DNA of 64,000 bases from Neoceratodus forsteri (Eukaryota > Chordata > Ceratodontiformes > Ceratodontidae): assembly GCA_016271365.2 (NCBI GenBank), contig CM028131.1, forward strand, positions 172,612,501 to 172,676,500. The letters are read 5' to 3'. The position numbers and the translations under genes are program-made. Under the pieces are notes generated by a model, which saw nothing but the letters and a program-made list of their open reading frames with translations, made no database searches and had not been told where the DNA came from. Below are positions 1 to 8,561 of the stretch, piece after piece. Within the stretch, counting starts at the first letter, position 1, and every line of letters begins with the position of its first letter.

Positions 1-360
1 TTCACTTTTCAAACTGCAATTTCCAACAGAAACAGCCCTCGTTTTTGAAAAAGAAAAGTATTACTGAAATGAGCTAAGTTACTGCAATACCACAGTATAT
101 TTAGTTGATATGACTCAAAAATCGCCAAATTCGTTTATGCATGAGTTCAGCAAGATCAGCAACACACCACAGTCGGGGACACATGGAATGGAGCAGACTG
201 CACCAGATAACAGCAGACAATTTAGCTTTAAATGTGGGCTGAAATACACTGCTTAATCAGAAAGTAGACACGTAATGAAAACTACACCTATCAGTGTACC
301 TAGCATGGTGGCAGGCACATTTAAAACAAACTCTGGCCAGAGCTGGTATGGCTGCAGCCG
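1..360. other. No recognisable feature
   Basis: AT-leaning sequence without a coherent coding frame or a repeat that I recognise. The short open frames that begin near 275 run into the hairpin repeat that follows and overlap one another, so I do not treat them as genes. Confidence 0.5.
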
Positions 361-660
361 AGCTGAGGGAGGAACATGGCACTGTCTGCCATATCCAAGA
401 TGGCAGCAGAGTTCTGTGTGCATGTGCGATGACTTGCGCATGTGTACTGAATTCTGGTGGCATAGTCCGCTGTTTCTAAGATGGCCACTGAAGCCTAGTG
501 TGCATTATGTGAGTTGCCACGAATGTGCAGAGGACTACAGTGGTCATCTTGGAAATGACAGACAGTGCCACCATGCTGCTGGAGTTCAGTGTGCATGTGC
601 AAATCATCGCACATGAGCACAGAACTCCACCACCATTTTGGACATGGCAGACAGAGCCTG
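361..660. repeat. Two related hairpin (foldback) units
   Basis: Two imperfect palindromes of about 100 bp lie at about 380-480 and 548-655. In the second, the arm GAGTTCAGTGTGCATGTGC (572-590 region) faces GCACATGAGCACAGAACTC across an 8-nt loop. The first has the same arm (GAGTTCTGTGTGCATGTGC) facing a diverged partner. The outer arms (CTGTCTGCCAT, ATGGCAGACAG) also pair. The units therefore look like tandem copies of a foldback repeat, probably part of a non-autonomous DNA element. No transposase is visible. Confidence 0.6.
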
Positions 661-699
661 AGAACCTGAAATTGCATGTTCAGAGTGAGAGGGATCATG

Positions 700-1420
700 C
701 TGGGGGGGGGCAACTTTACTGTTTCTAGCATGCACACTTCTCACTGCTCTCATCATGTTTTTCTCTCCTAAAGTGTTTTTTTTCTGTTCCAAATTAATTT
801 CTTCTCCCGATACAAACATATGTGCACTGTACCAGAAGAACCACAAGCAGAGCCAGATAACCTGAAGTGTTTCCTCATATTCAGTGTGAGGAGGGCAGAC
901 GGTGGCCCTATGACTTCACTTTTGCTAGCACACCTGTTCATTCCTCAGGGTTCAGATCCTGATTTTCTCTGAGAAAAAAAAAAGAAACATCTTTAGTGGG
1001 TACCAAAGCAGGCAGTAGGACCCGGTCATTTAAACTTGAGGGGCAGGAAAGAGCTGTGTGTGTGTATGTGATGTGGGGGGAGGGGAGGGGGCAATAGAAG
1101 AAGTCCTTGTAGTAAAAAAAAAAAAGCAGCTGTACCATTTACTGAGCAGCACTATTTTTCCTGTATGTTTACCTGCTCAGTAAAAACAATGACTGAATGA
1201 AAAATAATTTTAAGCATAATTAAATTTTTTTTTTGTTACAAATAAGCTATTGTATAATAGGAATAATGCACCCCAGGGTGTGTGTCATGCTGGGACAACA
1301 TCACTTCTCGGGTGTTGGATGCATCCAGACTGCAGACTCATGACCAGCCACCTGAAGTGTGATGTTATCTCAGCAGGACACACACCCTGTTGTGCATTAT
1401 TTCTTTACTGATCTATTGCG
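700..1420 (+). repeat. Interspersed repeat X, copy 1 (inverted partner at 17.2-17.9 kb)
   Basis: This roughly 700-bp stretch matches the reverse complement of 17209-17915 over most of its length. Shared landmarks include CAACTTTACTGTTTCT, AGAACCACAAGCAGAGCC, CAGGAAAGAGCTGTGTGTG and CAGCACTATTTTTCCTGTATG. The copies are diverged by scattered substitutions and small indels. An internal unit of about 200 bp (CAGAGCC..ACCTGAA..TTCAG.GTGAG) occurs at about 652 and again at about 852. The right end is a MITE-like palindrome (see 1262-1418). Probably a non-autonomous transposon; no coding capacity is seen. Confidence 0.7.
1262..1418. mobile_element. MITE-like palindrome inside repeat X
   Basis: The left arm begins AATAATGCACCCCAGGGTGT and continues to about 1310. 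The right arm read in reverse begins AATAATGCACAACAGGGTGT. Arms of about 45-50 bp flank a loop of about 55 bp. The same palindrome closes copy 2 at 17215-17365, so it either moved with the larger repeat or forms its terminus. No target-site duplication could be assigned with certainty. Confidence 0.65.
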
Positions 1421-1449
1421 TATCACAAAAATCTGCAGCATGTCTAATT

Positions 1450-2310
1450 TTAAAAAAAGTGGAAAACAAGGATGAGAAGGGACTTGGCAAGGTTGGAGGA
1501 ATGGTCAAAAGTATGGCAGCTTAGATTCAATGCAAAGAAGTGCAAAGTAATGCACTTGGGAAACAAAAACCCAGGTGAAGATTACACAATGGGGGGGTTA
1601 GTAACAACAACAAAAATGGAAAGGGATCTGGGAGTAGTCATAGCAGATGACCTAAAGATATGCAGGCAATGTGAGAAGGCAATAAGGAGGGCTGGGGGGA
1701 TACTGGGATGTGTAGGAAGAGGTATCACCAGTAGAAAACAAGAAGTTGTTATCCCTCTGTACAGACAGTTGGTGAGACCCCATCTGGAGTACTGCGTGCA
1801 ATTCTGGAGACCCCATCTCCGCAAGAACATAGACAGGATGAAGGCAGTCCAGAGGAGGGTAACTAAAATGGTGCAGGGTCTGCACCAGAAACCATATGAA
1901 GAGAGACCATAGAAGCTTAATATGTATACCTTCGAGGAAAGGAAGGAGGGGGGGACACGATAGAAACTTTTAAGTACCTCAAGGGAATCAACAAAGTCCA
2001 AGAGGGTAGCATCTTTCAGAAAAAAAGAGATGTGCAAGAGCAAGGGGGCACAATTTGAAGACAGAGGGGGGATGGCTCAGGAGCAATGCGAGGAAGTATT
2101 TTTTCATGGAGAGGGTGGTGGTGGTAGCATGGAACGGTCTTCCTGAGGAGGTTGTGGGGTCAAAAACAGTGGGGGAATTCAAGAATGTATGGGACAGACA
2201 TCAGGCAATTATAGTGGGGGGTAGGAGGAAGTAGGCTGTTAGTTATCTAGTATCTGCAGCTTATCCAATAGGTAGGGAAATGGGCAGATTGGGTAGGACA
2301 AGCGGTCCTT
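1450..2310 (+). mobile_element. CR1-like LINE, 3' end fragment
   Basis: A 5'-truncated CR1 holding only the C-terminal part of the reverse transcriptase ORF and the 3' UTR. The UTR ends with the family's signature, ..GGGCAGATTGGGTAGGACAAG then CGGTCCTTAT.. and a tail-like ..AAAGTCTAACATCTG. The reverse complement of this signature opens each minus-strand CR1 elsewhere in the window (8.56, 35.5 and 57.7 kb). It lies next to repeat X; the upstream boundary near 1450 is approximate. Confidence 0.85.
1472..1912 (+). pseudogene. CR1 reverse transcriptase, C-terminal fragment
   Basis: An open stretch of 146 codons begins MRRDLARLEEW and contains [29 protein letters not shown] and MVQGLHQKPYEER, the conserved run after the catalytic palm in CR1 ORF2. 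The polymerase active site (FADD) lies upstream of the truncation and is missing, so the fragment cannot be catalytic. A stop (TAG) at 1910-1912 cuts the frame where intact copies read on through (K/E)LNMY. The frame after it resumes the family sequence, so this stop is a mutation. Confidence 0.85.
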
Positions 2311-2635
2311 ATTTGTCATCAAAGTCTAACATCTGATTGGAAGAAGGTGGGGAATTGCTAATCTTGGTCACACCTAGAGAGAGAGACACACTAATGGAGC
2401 AACAAGTTACAGTAAGATTGTTTATCAAAGTACAGTATATCACAGTATATTGTGCTGGATGACATTGCGATATTGTTTTTTCTAACAATAAATTATCGTC
2501 CGTAGGAATTATCGTGACATACCGTCCTATCATGTTATCATGACATCTCCAGTGACTGGTCCTTTCTTGCACTTTATAAAGCACCTTACATACATGTAAT
2601 AATGCGCAAGAGCATTGTTTTGTTTAATTATGAGA
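2311..2635. other. AT-rich stretch with ATCGTGA-type inverted motifs
   Basis: No gene seen. The segment 2425-2545 carries alternating CACAGTATAT, GACATTGCGATATTG, ATTATCGTGACAT and ATGTTATCATGACATC motifs. They resemble the terminal regions of some vertebrate non-autonomous DNA transposons, but I cannot name a family or find clear ends. Confidence 0.3.
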
Positions 2636-2639
2636 GCAG

Positions 2640-2960
2640 CCAAATCAGACACAGAGGTGGTCCTGGTGGACTTCAATCTCCATACAATAGACTGGCATCT
2701 TCAGAAGGCAAATGGTTGCGACTAGGCACCTTTTGATCTTGAAGGACTGCTTCCTAGAGCAGCATGTTCAGCAGGCAACAAGGTTTGAGGCCAACCATGA
2801 CTTTGTTCTCATCAAGTAGTGATGGAATCATCTCCAGTGCCTAATATCAAGCAAAATGATGGGAGTCTGAGATCACAACCAGTAACCTTCTCCCTGGAAG
2901 CAGTGAAGACTAGCTAGGTTTCAACAGAACTAGACATGGAAGGAAAGATTTTTACAAAGA
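2640..2960 (+). pseudogene. Degenerate LINE endonuclease remnant
   Basis: Translated fragments in shifting frames read VVLVDFNLHTIDW, then CFLEQHVQQATRFEAN and later SSPVPNIKQND. They match the layout of the APE endonuclease of CR1-like LINEs: the V(L/M)GDFN motif, then a conserved D-x-FL-x-Q-V-x-x-(P/A)TR block about 35 residues later. The GDFN glycine has been lost (VDFN) and several stops and frameshifts are present. This looks like an old relic truncated on both sides. Confidence 0.5.
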
Positions 2961-2969
2961 TGAAGGACA

Positions 2970-5395
2970 TAGGGCCTGATTCACAAAGCTTTGCCCTGGT
3001 GCAAACCCTGTTTACGCAGCACAAACTGGGTTTTGTGCCACAGTGTTAGTCACAAAAGCCCAGTTTGCACCATTAGAATGGACTTGCACCAGGGAAAAGG
3101 GTTCAGGGGGCCGCAATTCAAAATAGGGGGAGGGGACCTACATAACGGTGCTGTGCCATTCACAAACCATTTTTCTCCATGCAGGGGCCTTTTTGCGAAG
3201 GTCCCTTTCATGGAGAAAATACTGCCCACTGAGACCTGGCAGTATTCTCTGCAACCCTAGTGGCTTCTGGCGGTACTACAGCAGCCCCCACACCCAGAAC
3301 TCTGTGACCCTTGTTGTCTAGTGGTCCCTCCCCCCTCCCTGGTCTCTGTTTGCCATCCTGTTATGTGTAAAATAAAGTTTCCCTAGTAGTTCAGTGGTCC
3401 TTCCTCTCTCCCCATTCTCTGACTACCATCCCATTATGTTTAAAATAATTTTCCATGGTAGTTTAATGGTCCCTACTCCCTCCCAGGTCTCTGATCGCCA
3501 TCCCTGTATAATGAAAATAATTTCCCCTGGTAGTCTAGTGGTCTCTCCCCCTTCCCTGTTCTCCCATAGCCACCCTGATATGTTTAAAATAGCTTTCCCT
3601 GGTAATCTAGTGGTCCCTCCCCAGTCCCTGATCACTGTCCCTGTATAATAAAAATAATTCCCCTGGTTGTGTAGTGGTCCCCTTCACCATTCTCTGATCG
3701 CCATCCCATAGGTGAAAATAATACTGTCCCGGTTGTCCAATGGTCCCTCCCTTTCTAATTGCCAATCCCAAATACATGCAAAATATACTCTGGTGGTCTA
3801 GTGGTTCCTTCCCAGCTGATCACCATTCTGATCCCCCAATTCCATTAAATATGTATTCCCTGGTGATGTAGTGGCTTCTTCCCACCTTTCGTTGATCACT
3901 GACCCAAGAAGTACACAGATGAATAGAGAAATGCAGTCCTTGATGGTATTGTGCCCCCCAAGTCCTCTGAACGCCAGTTCATCATACAATAATGTCCTTG
4001 GTGGCCAACAGTTCCTCTTCCACCCAATGACCCATCCAAAATGTAGAAAATATTAGCATTAGTGTCCAGTGCCCCCCTCCCCACATCCCAATCCCATGTG
4101 GTGGAAAGATCCCCAGTTCTCTGGTGGTCTAGTGGACACCCCACCCTGTCAGGATAGACCCTCCACCCACTCTCCTGCCAACCCACTTCCCAGCTGGTGA
4201 CCAGCTTGTAAAAAATATTAGCATTGGTGTCCAGTTGATCCCCCCCACATTCTGATCCCTTGTAATAGAACAATCCCGCACTATGTCAGGGATTGACACA
4301 CCACCCTGCTCCCCACCCAACCCGCTCCTCAGTCGGTGACCACCACAACCCTCTTCTCACCTCCATGGCTGGTCACAAGCTGGGGAGTGAGTTTTTTTGG
4401 GGGGGCGGGTGATGGGTCAAATCATGACAGAGTGGTGGTCCACTAGACCACCAGAGAACTGGGGATCTTTCTATTACAAGGGATCAGGATGTTGGGAGGA
4501 CCACTAGACACCAATGCTAATATTTTCTACACATTGGACAGGTCCTCAGGTAGGGTAGGGACCACTAGCCACCAGGGAGATTATTTACTGTATGATGTGC
4601 TGGTGATTGGAGGACATGGGGAAGGGAACAATACCACCAGGGACTGTATTTCTCTATTTGTCTGTGTACTTTTTGGTCCGGCAATTGGCGAGGGTTTGGG
4701 GGAAGCCACTAAATCACCAAGGAATACATATTTTAATGGCACTGTGGGATCAGAATGGTGATTGGCTGGGGAAGGGACCACTAGACCTCCAGGGTATATT
4801 TTGCATGTATATGGAGCCAGCGATTTGTGAGGGAGGGACCACGGGAGAAGCAGGACAGTATTTTTTTCACCTACAGGATGATAATCAGACAAAGAGGAAG
4901 GGGAAGGGACCACTAGACTACCAGGGATAAATGTGTTAATCACAATGGGATGGCGATCGGTGAAAGGGGGAACCATTACATCACCAGGAATTACATTTAT
5001 TTCATCTTGGGCCATCGATGGCGATAAGGGGGGGGGCCACGCTACACTCACCGCTGGCAATGCAAATAGGCCCACAATGTGCAAGCAAGTGTCCACCTAG
5101 CGCTTTGCATGCCCTATGGGCTCATTTGCATTCCTCCTTTTGTGAATGGCAAACATCGCACCTGTGCTTGTCATTGCAGGGCCATACTCCTGACTGGCTG
5201 TCGGGGCAGCGCTACTGGAGTTTGCGGTGCTTTCCTGGGTTAGTGCTGCTCCCTCCAGCGTCTATTTACAGTCAGAAAGCAAAGTGTGCTATCCCACTGT
5301 GAATAGCAAAATTCCAAACCTGCACAACCACAAAGCGCAGCACAAACCTTTGCACTGTGATTTGTGCTTTTTTGTGAATCTAACCCCCAATGTCT
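2970..5395. mobile_element. Large foldback element with arms built of ~70-bp tandem repeats
   Basis: From about 3315 to 4135 a unit of 65-75 bp recurs (TCTAGTGGTCCCTCCCC.. ATCGCCATCC..TAAAATAAT), with successive GTGGTCC cores at about 3320, 3395, 3468, 3538, 3611, 3676, 3742 and 3802. From about 4438 to 4990 the same units return as reverse complement (GGGACCACTAGACTACCAGG). The arms pair closely: GATGAATAGAGAAATGCAGT near 3917 faces ACTGTATTTCTCTATTTGTC near 4643. The innermost arms (4111-4132 and 4438-4460) are almost perfect complements around a 300-bp centre. The outer ends look like terminal inverted repeats: GGGCCTGATTCACAAAG at about 2971 and, reversed, GGGGGTTAGATTCACAAA ending at about 5393. 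No transposase ORF. Confidence 0.75.
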
Positions 5396-6085
5396 AAGGG
5401 TTGGAGCTGCTTCACATGGCTTGTAATGCAGTGCACATGTTGGGTTCATTAAATATTGTGCTTGAAGCAACTGCAAAAGGTCTGCAGCTCTATAAATGGG
5501 GGTTGGGAGGGGTCTGAGATTAGGCTTTATACTGCTCAACAAGGATCTGCAGTAAGACAATTGATCCTGGACAAAACAAGCATTTGCCAGTACCAAATGT
5601 TTGCTTTCTTGTATTTGCTTTGTAGTTGTTGTGAGTAGGCAGCACGGTAGGTAAAATGAATAAATTAATAACGTGAGGTTAAATTAGTGAAACTGTCATG
5701 ATTGGGATCTAGTTTGTGACAATAAGACTGAGAATCCAAGAGTGGCACATCCACAATGTGCCTTGAAGGTCTTACCCAACCTCCGACTGCAACCCGAATC
5801 TGCGCCATAGCACTGTAATCAGGAAAGTGCTATCATGTGCTAGCTATGGAGGCTGCTAAGGGACACCCTTGCTCCCCACTTGTTTATACTAAAACTTGTC
5901 CTTCTCATTAACCAAGATAGCCAGACAAAAAAAAAAAAAAAAAAAAATGAATAAAAACATATTCTCCAAGGAATTTGTGTGAGTGTGTATGTGGGGGGGG
6001 GGAGGTAAGACAGACAGATGCCACTACACTTTTTGTTAGACAACATCTTCAATGTAATACAAGGACTTTTATTCTATGTACTTGG
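5396..6085. other. No gene; 21-nt poly(A) run
   Basis: The segment contains no supported coding frame. A run of 21 adenines lies at 5927-5947, preceded by GATAGCCAGAC. It could be the tail of an old retroposed sequence on the plus strand, but no body or target duplication could be recognised. A short run of guanines lies near 5992-6001. Confidence 0.4.
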
Positions 6086-6090
6086 ACAGA

Positions 6091-6198
6091 TAAAGGTAAC
6101 TGTGGTAGTGGGAGTACTGCAGTTGGTAAAAGTAACTGTGGTAGTGGGAGTACTGCAGAAGGTAAAAGTATCTGTGGTAGTGGGAGTACTGCAGTTGG
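6091..6198 (+). repeat. 36-bp minisatellite, three copies
   Basis: Three units start at 6091, 6127 and 6163, each with core GTGGTAGTGGGAGTACTGCAG, and differ at only a few positions. Because 36 is a multiple of three, several frames stay open through the array on both strands. Those open frames are a by-product of the repeat rather than genes. Confidence 0.9.
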
Positions 6199-6825
6199 GA
6201 CATAACTTTTACTGGCAGATGATGGGGGTGAGAGCACCAGCTCCATCTCTTGCCTAATTCCAGCTTTGAAGCTCTGGTGTGCATCGCCCCTATACTTGAA
6301 TACTGACTTTTTAATCATCAGTCTACTGCTTCAGTAGTGCTCTCAATTGTTTATTTTTTGAGTTTGTTATAATATTTTAAGGGATTTGTTTTTTTTTGGG
6401 GGGCTTGGAGAGTATGGGGAATTGTTTTATTTCTTTTTGTGTCTGCTGTTTTGGCTCTGTTGTTTGATTGTTGTTGTGGGTTTGTGAGGTTATCTGTTGG
6501 CAGATATCTCTTCCAGTCAGGTGCTACTCTTCCTCTGAGCTCTGGGGCCTCCACACTTTCAACTATGCTTCTCTGTCCACCAAGGTATATGGGCAGGGTT
6601 GTGCCTCAGGGATATTAGGGAGGAGGCTTAGGGGTGGGGGTCCTGGACCTGGGGGTGGGGAGAGGAGCTGGTTGGGCAGATTGGGGTTGTGGTGACTAGA
6701 AGGTGCCCTGGGGTGAAATGGGTTCAGCAGAGTGGACCTCCTTGTCTGATTCCCATATCCAAGGGCTCCACGTTGAGTGGGCAGATGACACGGCCGGCTC
6801 CGGTGTCCCATCCTACTCGGGTGAT

Positions 6826-7690
6826 GTTATGCAATGGCAGGTCTATTAAAAACAAGACAGCAGTGAATGCTGATCTTGTTGGGACATCAGACCTGGCTGA
6901 CATCACCGAGATCTGGCTGGATGATAACGCTGGCCCAGTTCTGGGTTCAGTAATTCCGTCCTGGTTCTTGGTGATACTGTACACTGCCCGAGGATGGATC
7001 GTAGGGGCAGGGGTGTAGTCATATGTTTTAGATCAGAATTGGGCATTGCAGATGTGCCAGTGGGGGAGACCAGGTCCTTCGAGTATATCATGGGGGCAGG
7101 TGTAGGGTGCAGGATTCTTCTCATGTACCATCCACCCGGGGGTGAGAAGCAATTCCTGCAGGAAGTCGTGGACTTCGTCGTCGATATGGTGTTGGAGTTC
7201 CCAGATGAATGGTTCTGGGGGACTTCAATGCCTGGGTCAATAACAAAGTCTCGCAATTTGATCAGGAATTCCTCCAACTTATGATTTTGTTGGGCTTCAC
7301 ACAGGTGATTATCTCTGCAACCCATAGGCATAGTCACTTGTTGAATTTGGTCTTCCTACTGGGTATGGAGACCTCTGACCTGGTGGTGGAGCAGGTCGGA
7401 TGGTCTGACCATCACACTATAAGGTTCAGTTTCCAAGCTCCCCCCCATAGGCCTGCCCCTACGGAGATGGTCCAGTACCGCCCTTTAAGGTGTCTGACCC
7501 TAGATTGCATGGAGGCGGTGCTTGACCTATCGGGTATTCCGAGTGCAAGCTCAGAGCCAGACAACCTTGTACTGGCCTATAGTAAGGCTGTGACCATGGC
7601 TCTGGATTCCATAGCTCCTGTCCAGGTTCACCCCCTCACCCTTCCCCCTCGGTCCCCCTGGTTTGATGGGACCTTGTGGCAGCTGAGGTG
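6826..7690 (+). pseudogene. L2 APE-type endonuclease, degenerate
   Basis: The frames read, in order, VMLCNGRSIKNKTA (start of the endonuclease, usually LNxRSxxNKT), DLADITEIWLDD (the E-T-W metal-binding block with T to I), GRGVVICFRSELGI, VLGDFNAWV (7209 on) and GWSDHHTIRF (the catalytic SDH block). Frame changes occur near 7010, 7210 and 7690, and there are in-frame stops. APE domains nick target DNA for target-primed reverse transcription. Here the order is conserved but the frame is broken at least three times, so this copy is dead. Confidence 0.8.
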
Positions 7691-8061
7691 AGTGGGAACA
7701 AAGGATGGAGTGGTGCTGGCAGAAACTGTGCCTTGATGCCAACAGACTTAGATTGATGGCCCATTATACGGACTATCAATTGACTGTCTCCCATAAGAAG
7801 GTACAGTTTCTGCCCAGGGAGATTGCCGCTGCATAGAACCGACTGGCTCAGCTCTTCTGAACCATTAGCAGACTGTGCAATCCAGTCTGTCTGCAGTCTC
7901 GGAGAGCATGATCACAGAATAAGTGTGACAAGTTTGCTCGATTCTTTGCAGATAAGGTTGCCAGCATCAGATCTGAGATCTGCACCGCCCTCTCTAAGAG
8001 GCATGGCAGTGGTCGGTAGAAGGTTGCAAGCCCTCGGTTTGTCTGGTCCAACTTTGACCAG

Positions 8062-8560
8062 GTGGTGATTGTAGATCTTGTGAAGATCATCCAGAGTATG
8101 TGGCTGACCTGCTGTAATTTGGATCCAGGTCCGACTCACCTCCTTATGGGGTGCATTGATGTTATCAGCCCGGTCCTAGCTGAGATAGTCTGGAGTTCGT
8201 TAGAGACAGGTGTGTTTCCTGACACCCTGAAGGAGTTGGTGGTGACACCCCTCCTTAAGAAAGCCTCTTTTGACCCAGACTGTCTCGCCAACTACAGACC
8301 TGTCTCTAACCTTCCCTTTGTGGACAAGGTTATTGAGAAAGTGGTCACACTGCAGCTGGAGGATCAGCTTACCATCCATGATGTCTACAATCCTCTCCAG
8401 TCTGGATTTCAGAAGAGAAATAGTAGTGAGACGGCCCTAGTTTGAGTACTTAATGATCTCCTAATAGTGAGAGATCAGAAGAGGCGTTCCATCTTGGTTC
8501 TCCTTGATCTCTCTGCAGCGTTTGACACCTTGGACCATGGAGTGTTATTGGAGTGCCTAA
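8062..8560 (+). pseudogene. L2 reverse transcriptase, N-terminal half
   Basis: The stretch reads VFPDTLKELVVTPLLKK, LANYRPVSNLPFVDKVIEKV and LQSGFQKRNSSETALV, the fingers motifs RT1-RT2 of L2. After a stop at 8443-8445 the same frame goes on with VLNDLL..RSILVLLDLSAAFDTLDH, the first catalytic block (motif A, D-x-S-A-A-F-D). The reading frame is then cut by the CR1 that begins at 8562. Motif C (YxDD) lies in segment 2. Confidence 0.85.
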
Positions 8561-8561
8561 C

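Larger units (their letters stand above)
6690..8561 (+). mobile_element. L2 LINE, segment 1 of 3 (5' part)
   Basis: The element carries the L2-type endonuclease and the first part of the reverse transcriptase. It is the left piece of a single L2 whose other pieces are at 11296-11536 and 15866-16829. The join is shown by the protein: ..LVLLDLSAAFDTLDHGVLLEC stops at 8560, and the next L2 block (..GLSGTVL..) begins at about 11300. The 5' end is uncertain; GC-rich sequence from about 6590 may be its 5' UTR. Confidence 0.85.

Noticed and set aside
275..846. Several short frames on both strands, one of 113 codons
   Set aside because: They overlap one another and lie in hairpin repeats; no protein resemblance.
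3394..5096. Frames with repeated text on both strands (for example 171 codons on minus)
   Set aside because: They are readings of the ~70-bp tandem units of the foldback element.
5975..6257. Overlapping open frames on both strands with repeated Gly/Ser or Leu/Pro text
   Set aside because: They result from a 36-bp minisatellite whose length is a multiple of three; no domain or start context.
7551..7742. Minus-strand frame within the L2 endonuclease
   Set aside because: Antisense shadow of L2 coding; no independent support.
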